DNA of 64,000 nt, taken from positions 40,739 to 104,738 of the forward strand of contig PLUE01000025.1 in NCBI GenBank assembly GCA_003164785.1. The letters run 5' to 3'. This DNA is from Gammaproteobacteria bacterium (lineage in GTDB: Bacteria > Pseudomonadota > Gammaproteobacteria > Steroidobacterales > Steroidobacteraceae). Numbering within the stretch: position 1 is the first letter of the stretch; each line of letters starts with the position of its first letter. The notes under the pieces were generated by a model that saw only the letters and a list, made by a program, of their open reading frames with translations, made no database searches and was not told the DNA's origin. A program made the translations under genes and the position numbers. Shown here piece after piece: positions 18,926 to 25,845 of the stretch.

Positions 18926-19195
18926 ATGACATTCGGGGTGAGAACGGCGTTGCGCGCATCTCATGAGCTCGCTCTCGTTTACAGCACGCATCTACGGCTC
19001 GCCGGATCTATCGCCGATCCCCGCGAAACCATCGATTGCTGCCTGGTCGACCACGCTCGCCAGCGCCAATTCGCGGAGCGTGCGGTTCTCCGGAGCCGCG
19101 TCCGCCAATCCCTGGTCGCGAACGTCTGGTCCGTGTCGCCGGCCTTCCTGCAGCGACTACCCGAGGTCATTTCCAGCAACATTTCAGTGCACTAA
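18926..19195 (+). CDS. Possible small protein of 89 residues, unrecognised
   Basis: An open frame with an AGGAG ribosome site just upstream of the ATG (spacing only three bases) and GC-rich third codon positions (about 73%, my count), in line with genuine genes of this window. The product is charged and has no recognised family, signal peptide or membrane segment. It lies in the 0.7-kb divergent gap between the GT2-GT9 operon and the RTX-like gene. A second, overlapping frame (18963-19295) has worse composition. Could be a real small protein or chance. Confidence 0.35.
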   Translation: MTFGVRTALRASHELALVYSTHLRLAGSIADPRETIDCCLVDHARQRQFAERAVLRSRVRQSLVANVWSVSPAFLQRLPEVISSNISVH

Positions 19196-19343
19196 TAAAT
19201 GGGCCATGCACCAAACCTGTTCTCAGATTTTTTTCTTTTTTTTCACGCGCGCGTCACACTTCTGGGATATAAACATACCTAATTGGAATCAATAGGTTAG
19301 GATTGAGATAAGTTAAATGCATAGCGTGACGGAATTGGCAGTG

Positions 19344-19360
19344 TTGGCACAATAGTTGCT
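19344..19360 (+). promoter_or_regulatory. Sigma-54 (RpoN) -24/-12 promoter
   Basis: TTGGCAC at 19344-19350, five bases, then TTGCT at 19356-19360: an exact fit to TGGCAC-N5-TTGCW, with ten bases between the invariant GG and GC. The expected transcript start is near 19371, about 60 bases before the GTG of the RTX-like gene. This implies control by sigma-54 and an enhancer-binding activator, whose gene is not in the window. Confidence 0.85.
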
Positions 19361-19432
19361 ACATCACCAACAAGCGAGATGCAGTCGGCTGCACGGTGAA
19401 CGTTTTTGAACTAGACACAGGGAGAATTTATA

Positions 19433-20305
19433 GTGGCAACAGTTACAGTCGGGAGTGGTAGCACTAGCACCGTTATTTTCGGTAATGGAACCGTACTCGC
19501 CGGCAACGGCAATGACACCATCATCACCCAGCTCGCTGGTTACATTAAGGCCGGCAACGGCAATGACAGCATCATCACGTACGGCAACGGGACGGTCACC
19601 GCGGGCAACGGCAACGACACGGTCTATGTGCACGGCCCGCAGTCCAGTGTTCATTTGGGCAACGGGAATGACTCGATCAATGTCGACAATGGCAACATGA
19701 CTGTCGGCAGCGGCAGCGACACCATATCGCTATATGGCAACGGCACCATCTACCAGTCGGGCACGGCCGGACACGACACCATCACCTTGGGGTACGGCAA
19801 TAACACCGTCCACGAGGCCGGGCATGCCACGGTCACCGGACCGTTCGGCAGCGCGGTGATCGACGGCGGCGCCGTCTCGTTCGTGAACTCGGGTTACGCG
19901 ACACACACCGAGGCCGCCCTGAGCGGTAACGTGACGCTGATCGGTGGCCAGTGGACCAGTGAATTCATAGGCGGAAACGGCAAGGAAGTCATGCAGGGCT
20001 TGTCCGGCAACGAGACATTCGTCGGCGGTTCGGGCTTCGACACGATGATTGGCGGCACAGGCCCCAACACGTACGAGTTCCTCGCGGCGGACAAGGGTGG
20101 TCAGCACCTCGTCAGCAACTTCGTCTCGGGCAAGGACCAACTGTATTTGGAAGGTCACACCCTGTCGTATCTCGAAGCGCATAACGACGTTTCCACCAGC
20201 GGCGGCAACACGTATATCAGCCTCGACGGCGGCAAGACGAGCATCGAGCTGAAGGGCATCACGAGCTTGAGCTCGTCGGACGTGACGACCCACAAGCCGT
20301 CGTAA
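19433..20305 (+). CDS. RTX-like glycine/asparagine-rich repeat protein
   Basis: A 290-residue protein starting at GTG 19433, with a GGGAG ribosome site. Residues ~15-115 hold spaced GNGNDT/GNGNDS repeats that are close to the GGxGxD calcium-binding nonapeptides of RTX proteins; a second cluster (GGNGKEVMQG, GGSGFDTMIGGTGPN) lies near residues 180-220, followed by a C-terminal SNFVSGKDQLYLEGHTL segment typical of type I secreted RTX tails. There is no N-terminal signal peptide, in keeping with type I export, but no T1SS genes are present here. The sigma-54 promoter just upstream drives it. Likely a secreted calcium-binding surface or matrix protein associated with the glycan. The large GT follows 42 bases downstream. 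Confidence 0.8.
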   Translation: MATVTVGSGSTSTVIFGNGTVLAGNGNDTIITQLAGYIKAGNGNDSIITYGNGTVTAGNGNDTVYVHGPQSSVHLGNGNDSINVDNGNMTVGSGSDTISLYGNGTIYQSGTAGHDTITLGYGNNTVHEAGHATVTGPFGSAVIDGGAVSFVNSGYATHTEAALSGNVTLIGGQWTSEFIGGNGKEVMQGLSGNETFVGGSGFDTMIGGTGPNTYEFLAADKGGQHLVSNFVSGKDQLYLEGHTLSYLEAHNDVSTSGGNTYISLDGGKTSIELKGITSLSSSDVTTHKPS

Positions 20306-20347
20306 GTGTGATGGCTTAGAGCGACCGGAACGGTTCAGAGTCTGGAA

Positions 20348-23300
20348 TTGTTACCGGCGAACGACCGTCCGACGAGCGATAGCGCGTCGGACGTGTCGAG
20401 ATTCAGGTCTTTGGTTCTCCTGTCGACGCGCCGGGCATTGGAAGATGCCCGGCGCGGCGGGACCACGAAGGCAACGCGTCAAATTCTGGGTCAGGTCAGC
20501 GACGCGCTGCGACATGACCAATTGGGCGACGCCCTTCGCCACATCGATCGAGCGTGGCGCAAATCCTCCGCAGATGCCGAGGTCATCGGACCGATCTACG
20601 GACGTCTCCTCTCACTCGAATCACGCGATCACGACGTCACGCTACGTTTGTTGCAGCGCGTGATCGCCCCCGATTCCGATGTGGTGGCGCTTTTGGTACA
20701 GGCGCTGCTGCATTTGCAACGCAGCAGCGAGGCCCGCCACGAGCTCGGCTCGGCCCTTGGCAAGTTTTGCTTGGATTCTGACGGCTTGCTTGCCTACACC
20801 GCATCGCGCGTTTTGCACGCGTCGGATACCCCCGCGCCCGGATGGGTCGGCCGTACGCCCAGCCTCGACTTTATCGGTGAGATCCGATCGGACGACTCCA
20901 CCGCAGCCTTGCAAATCAAGTTGGATACCGGCGCGGAATTCACGCAACCGATCAAGACGGCCTTTCAAACGGGCCGTCCAACCTTTCATTTCAAGCTGCC
21001 AAAGGCGCCACCCGAGGCGACTTTGGAGATCAAGGCCCGCGGCACTGCCCTGCTCGGCAGCGGCTGCCGGGCGGTCCCGGACTTTGGATTGGATGGCCGT
21101 GCATCGAGTTCGGGCCGTAAGATCAGCGGCTGGGCCCGCATCACGTGGCTGGAACGTCAGCCGGTCACGCTGTGGGTCGAGGACGAATTGGGCCAGCGGC
21201 TCGACTTGAAGACGACCGAGGCCAACCACTTTAGTCTGCGCTCCCATTTCGATATCGACCTGCGGCAGCACCAGATGCTGGGACATCGGATCGTGATCTC
21301 CGCCCTGCTGCCCAACGGCGAGTGGCAAGCGTTGCCGGACATGCCGCTCTTGCTGGATGCCGCGGTGCACATGCCAGGCGCGAAACCGACCCCGTTGACC
21401 CACTGGAATCCGCAGCCGGCGACCGCCAAGCGGCGGATCGCGACCCGCCGCCCTGGCATCGATATCATCATTCCGGTCTATCGCGGTCGGCGGCACAGCT
21501 TGAATTGCATCGAGGCGGCGATCGCCACTGTGGGCGACGCGCGCGTCGTCGTGGTCGACGATGCCACCAACGATGTCGAGTTGGCCGACGCGCTGGACGA
21601 ACTCGAGGCGAATGGACAGATCACGCTGCTTCGCAACCCCGTCAACCTGGGGTTCGTGGGTTCCGTCAATCGTGCCGTGACCCGCAGTCGTACGCGGGAT
21701 GTCGCGTTGCTCAATTCCGATGCCGTGGTATTCGGTGATTGGCTGCAGCGACTGCAGAACGCTGCCTACAGCAACCCGCATGTAGGTACGGTCACGCCGT
21801 TCACCAACAGCGGCTCCATCGCGAGCTATCCACGGTCGTCGCAGGATCCGATGAGTCTCGAAGCCGCCTCGGCCCTACACCAACTTGCAGGGGAAACACA
21901 CCCGGGCATTAGTGTCGACATCCCGGTGGGCATCGGATTTTGCCTCTACATTCGGCGCGACTGCCTCAACGAGGTCGGCGCCTTGGATGCGTCGGTGTTC
22001 GGCAAAGGGTATGGCGAGGAGACCGATTTCTGCCTGCGCGCAAGCCGTAAGGGCTGGTCGCATCGGCTGGCGGCCGATGTGTTCGTATATCACGCCGGTG
22101 GTCGCTCCTTCGGTACGCGACAGGCGGCGCTGATGGATCGCAGCCAACGCTTGCTCAACATTCGTCATCCGGGCTACGGCCGCTTCATCGATGACTTTCT
22201 CGAGAAGGACCCGCTGAATCCGCTGCGGCGCAAGCTCGATGAACATCGATTGGTCACGTTTCAAGGTAAGTTCGTCCTGTTGGTCACACTGGCGTTCATG
22301 GGCGGCGTCGCCCGTTTCGTGACCGAGCGTTGCCGCGAACTACGCGAGAAAGGCCTGTTTCCCTTGGTATTGCGCCCGCAGGCCGCGGGCAATCGGCACC
22401 GGTGTGAGCTCTGGACCGATGCGCTCGATGTACCCAACCTGCTGTACGACATTCCGGATGACTTGCCGGCGCTGGCAAAGGTCCTCCAAGGCCTGCAATT
22501 GGATGCCATTGAAATCCAGCACTTCTTGGACTTGGACGCCCGCGTCATCGAGGTCGTTCGAGGCCTGGCCACACCGCATGATATTGTCCTGCACGATTAC
22601 GCCTGGATCTGTCCTCGTGTGACCTTGATCGACGGCAGCGGCGGCTATTGCGGTGAACCCGCGATCGAGGTCTGCGAATCCTGCGTCAAAAGCAACGGAT
22701 CGAACCTGCGCGAGAAGATCTCGGTTTCTGCACTGCGCCAGCGCAGCGCAGAATGGCTGGCCGGCGCTCGCCATGTCATCGCACCCTCGGCGGACGCGGC
22801 CACCCGACTCTCGCGCTACTTTCCTCGGGAAATCCAGGTGCGCGCGCACGCCTCACCGCCGGAGCCCCGGCAGACTCCCGTGTCACGCACGGAACCCGGC
22901 GGTGTCGTCCGCGTGGCATTGATCGGGGCCATCGGTGAGCACAAGGGCTACGAGGTCCTGCTGGCCTGCGCCCGGGATGCGAAAACCAGGGATCTACCCC
23001 TGGAATTCATCGTCATCGGTTATACCGAGAACGACGCCCGCTTGCTCAAGACCGGCAAGGTCTTCATCACCGGCCCCTACAGCGAAGGCGAGGCCTCGCA
23101 TTTGTTGTCACGCGAGCGTCCCGACGTCGCCTTCATGGCCTCGGTATGGCCCGAAACATGGTGCTATGCGCTCGATGAGGCGCTCGCCTCGGGGCTGCCG
23201 ATCATGGCGTTTGACTTAGGTGCGGTAGCAGACCGACTGCGCCAGGCGGGTATGGGAAAACTCATCGCCCTGGGCTCCACGCCCCCCCGCATCAATGATC

Positions 23301-24517
23301 AACTTCTTGAACTACCGCACGAATCTTCGCTGGCACCTTCGCGCGATAGCGATATGATGGTTACACCTAAGGAGAAAAAAATCGACAATTCAGCCGTCAA
23401 GGGATCCGCACAGAAAGACGCCCTGAGCGCGTCGGTACAAATGCTCCCCTTAACGGCGGGACTGTATCTGTTCTCGGTGAAGAGCGCCGCGGCGCTCAAT
23501 GGCAAAGGCACCGGCGCGCTGCAATTGCCCGCCATGCATGTGGGGCTCGGACCTGGCACGCGCTCCGACCAGGTCGAATTTATCGCCGGCCCGAACACGG
23601 ACGGCGCATGGCTGTTCGCAAAAGAAGATTGTTTGGTGACGAAGATCAATGGTGTGGGCGCCACGTTGGTCCTCACCTCGGTGCGTGGCCCCGGCGGCGA
23701 AACCTTGTCGATCAAGGTAGAGCGCTTGGACGTACGCGCCGAGGCAGACGCGGAGCCGATTGCGCCGGCAGTTGCTCAGGCACAGCCGCCAACGGTCCCC
23801 ATCTCCGCCAACGCGACCAAAGTGAAATCCAAAGGCGCCGACGATGCCGGCGCCCCACTACCAATGGAGATCCGGGCGCACATCCGCACGCGCGGTGATA
23901 TGAGCTTCAGCGATGTTCCCTGGGCCGGTCGCATCGCACCCGGCTTGTGGATCGAGTCTTTTTCGGTGAAGCCGCTGCAGCGGTTCGAAGCGCAGGACAT
24001 CGAATATAAGGGCCTGACCGGAAGCGGTTTCGAGACCCCCTGGCTGAGCGATGCGGCCATGTGCGGCACGAAAGGAATGGCGGTTCCGTTGGTGGGTTTC
24101 GCCATTAAACTCAAGCCGAGTCGCGATGCAGCGATGTTCGACTGTGAATACAGTGGGTACTTCAAGTCGGGCCTCACCGTAGGTCCAGTACGCAACGGTA
24201 CCCCATGTCGTTCCACGGTTGCCAATGATCCACTCGAAGGAATACAAGTTCATATCCGCAAGCGATCGGTCGCAGCGACCTCGGTCATCAAGTCCAATGC
24301 CGTCACCGTGCGAGGCAAGGTCGCACCCCAGCGGCCGATCCCTACGGGGCCATCGTTCGGCCGATATCGAGACTCGGACGTCCGCGTCGCGCCGGTGGCG
24401 GCGCCGAAAAAGACGGCTCCAAAACCGAAAAGCGACAGCTCATCGAAGAGTTCGAGCCCTGCCGGTAAAGCCCACGGCAAGGCGTCTTCAGCCAAGCGCC
24501 CCACCGCCCGAAGTTAG
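20348..24517 (+). CDS. Very large GT2-GT4 glycosyltransferase with ChW-like C-terminal region
   Basis: A 1389-residue protein. Residues ~1-130 are helical (TPR-like). Residues ~255-330 form a 'GWA'-type beta module (ISGWARITWLERQPVTLWV). Residues ~375-640 are a GT2 domain: DIIIPVYRGRR, VVVVDDATND, LRNPVNLGFVGSVN, ALLNSDAVVF, GYGEETDFCLRA. Residues ~640-990 form a GT4-like domain (VLLVTLAFMGGVARFV, VALIGAIGEHKGYEVLL, SVWPETWCYALDEALASGLP). Residues ~1165-1310 have paired GLTGSGFETPW...CGTKGMAVPLVGFAIKL segments that resemble Clostridial-hydrophobic-W repeats, a carbohydrate or protein-binding module. The tail is Lys/Ser/Pro-rich. The start is a TTG; no better one was seen. It probably adds at least two sugars. 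It lies 42 bases downstream of the RTX-like gene, likely in the same sigma-54 transcript. Confidence 0.82.
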   Translation: MLPANDRPTSDSASDVSRFRSLVLLSTRRALEDARRGGTTKATRQILGQVSDALRHDQLGDALRHIDRAWRKSSADAEVIGPIYGRLLSLESRDHDVTLRLLQRVIAPDSDVVALLVQALLHLQRSSEARHELGSALGKFCLDSDGLLAYTASRVLHASDTPAPGWVGRTPSLDFIGEIRSDDSTAALQIKLDTGAEFTQPIKTAFQTGRPTFHFKLPKAPPEATLEIKARGTALLGSGCRAVPDFGLDGRASSSGRKISGWARITWLERQPVTLWVEDELGQRLDLKTTEANHFSLRSHFDIDLRQHQMLGHRIVISALLPNGEWQALPDMPLLLDAAVHMPGAKPTPLTHWNPQPATAKRRIATRRPGIDIIIPVYRGRRHSLNCIEAAIATVGDARVVVVDDATNDVELADALDELEANGQITLLRNPVNLGFVGSVNRAVTRSRTRDVALLNSDAVVFGDWLQRLQNAAYSNPHVGTVTPFTNSGSIASYPRSSQDPMSLEAASALHQLAGETHPGISVDIPVGIGFCLYIRRDCLNEVGALDASVFGKGYGEETDFCLRASRKGWSHRLAADVFVYHAGGRSFGTRQAALMDRSQRLLNIRHPGYGRFIDDFLEKDPLNPLRRKLDEHRLVTFQGKFVLLVTLAFMGGVARFVTERCRELREKGLFPLVLRPQAAGNRHRCELWTDALDVPNLLYDIPDDLPALAKVLQGLQLDAIEIQHFLDLDARVIEVVRGLATPHDIVLHDYAWICPRVTLIDGSGGYCGEPAIEVCESCVKSNGSNLREKISVSALRQRSAEWLAGARHVIAPSADAATRLSRYFPREIQVRAHASPPEPRQTPVSRTEPGGVVRVALIGAIGEHKGYEVLLACARDAKTRDLPLEFIVIGYTENDARLLKTGKVFITGPYSEGEASHLLSRERPDVAFMASVWPETWCYALDEALASGLPIMAFDLGAVADRLRQAGMGKLIALGSTPPRINDQLLELPHESSLAPSRDSDMMVTPKEKKIDNSAVKGSAQKDALSASVQMLPLTAGLYLFSVKSAAALNGKGTGALQLPAMHVGLGPGTRSDQVEFIAGPNTDGAWLFAKEDCLVTKINGVGATLVLTSVRGPGGETLSIKVERLDVRAEADAEPIAPAVAQAQPPTVPISANATKVKSKGADDAGAPLPMEIRAHIRTRGDMSFSDVPWAGRIAPGLWIESFSVKPLQRFEAQDIEYKGLTGSGFETPWLSDAAMCGTKGMAVPLVGFAIKLKPSRDAAMFDCEYSGYFKSGLTVGPVRNGTPCRSTVANDPLEGIQVHIRKRSVAATSVIKSNAVTVRGKVAPQRPIPTGPSFGRYRDSDVRVAPVAAPKKTAPKPKSDSSSKSSSPAGKAHGKASSAKRPTARS

Positions 24518-24558
24518 TGGGGCCGCAACGACTCGGACAACCATACCGCGCGTGAGCC

Positions 24559-25845
24559 ATGAACTATCTGTTCATTCATCAGAATTTCCCCGCGCAGTAC
24601 CGTCACGTCGTCAAGCACCTGGCCGCGCAGCGCGGCAACCAGGTGCGCTTCATCACGCAGCCGAACGACAACTCCATGGTGGGGGTGACCAAGGTCACCT
24701 ACCCCAAGGACGATCGCGGCCCGATCAATTGTCATGCCTATTCCGTGGAAATCGATCGCGCCATCCATAATGGCGCCGCGGTGGCCCAGGTCTGTCGGGG
24801 CTTGCGCGACGGCGGGTTCCATCCGGATCTGATCGTGGGCCATAGCGGCTGGGGCGAGACGCTGTTCGTCAGGGACGTGTTTCCGGACGTGCCGCTGCTC
24901 GCGAACTTCGAGTTCTACTATCATTACCACGGGGTGGACGTCGGCTTCGATCCCGAATTCGTCTCGATCTTCAACGATCCGGCACGGCTGCGGGCGCGCA
25001 ATGCGACCAACCTGCTCTCCTTCGAGGCTGCGGACTGGGGTCACTCCGCCACCGAATGGCAGCGCAGTCTCTATCCGCCGGAGATGCGCCCGCGCCTGAC
25101 CACGCTGCACGAGGGCGTCGATACCGATCTCGCCCGGCCGATGCGCACCGCGTCCTTCAAGATCCCGGGCACCACGCACTCGCTGACGCGGCGCGATCAG
25201 GTCATCACCTATGTGGCCCGGAATTTGGAGCCCTATCGCGGTTTTCATATCTTCATGCGGGCGCTGCCGCAGGTGCTGCGCCGCTGCCCGCGGGCGCGGG
25301 TGGTCATCGTCGGCGGCGATGGGGTGAGTTACGGCGCGCCGCCGGCGCCGCGCACTACTTACAAAGACATGATGCTGCAGGAGCTCGGGTCCAAGCTCGA
25401 TCTCGATCGCGTGCATTTCATGGGGATGATCGAGCATGCCGATTACCTGACGCTGCTGCAGGTGTCTTCGGCCCACGTGTACCTGACCTACCCCTTCGTT
25501 TTATCGTGGTCGTTCATCGAGGCCATGGCCAGCGGCTGCCTGGTCATCGGCTCGGCCACCCCGCCCGTGCTCGAGGTCCTGCGCGACGGCGAGAACGGCA
25601 TCGCGGTGGACTTCTTCTCGCCGCGCACGCTCGCCAACCGCATCGAGGCGGCGATCGAGCAGCCCGCCGCCATGCAAGGCCTGCGGGAGGCGGCGCGCGC
25701 CACGGCGGTCAAGCATTTCGACATCGATCGGGTGGTGCTGCCGAAATGGAAGACCTTGTTCGACGATCTCATCCATCATCGCCGGCCGTCGACCCGCGCA
25801 GAGCTGCAGCCGGAGCCTAAGGTCCGGCGAATTCGGGCTTCTTGA
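24559..25845 (+). CDS. GT4-family glycosyltransferase
   Basis: A 428-residue GT-B enzyme. The start, MNYLFIHQNFPAQYRHVV, is typical of a GT4 group that acts on surface polysaccharides. Later motifs: GHSGWGETLFV, the linker EGVDTDL, TYVARNLEPYRGFHIFMRALP, VVIVGGDGVSYG, and the donor loop TYPFVLSWSFIEAMASGCLVIGS. It is 41 bases downstream of the GT2-GT4 gene, in the same direction, and likely co-transcribed. The end overlaps the convergent Sel1 gene by 29 bases. Sugar specificity cannot be read. Confidence 0.87.
   Translation: MNYLFIHQNFPAQYRHVVKHLAAQRGNQVRFITQPNDNSMVGVTKVTYPKDDRGPINCHAYSVEIDRAIHNGAAVAQVCRGLRDGGFHPDLIVGHSGWGETLFVRDVFPDVPLLANFEFYYHYHGVDVGFDPEFVSIFNDPARLRARNATNLLSFEAADWGHSATEWQRSLYPPEMRPRLTTLHEGVDTDLARPMRTASFKIPGTTHSLTRRDQVITYVARNLEPYRGFHIFMRALPQVLRRCPRARVVIVGGDGVSYGAPPAPRTTYKDMMLQELGSKLDLDRVHFMGMIEHADYLTLLQVSSAHVYLTYPFVLSWSFIEAMASGCLVIGSATPPVLEVLRDGENGIAVDFFSPRTLANRIEAAIEQPAAMQGLREAARATAVKHFDIDRVVLPKWKTLFDDLIHHRRPSTRAELQPEPKVRRIRAS

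Noticed and set aside
19228..19243. T-rich run as an intrinsic terminator
   Set aside because: No GC-rich stem directly before it.
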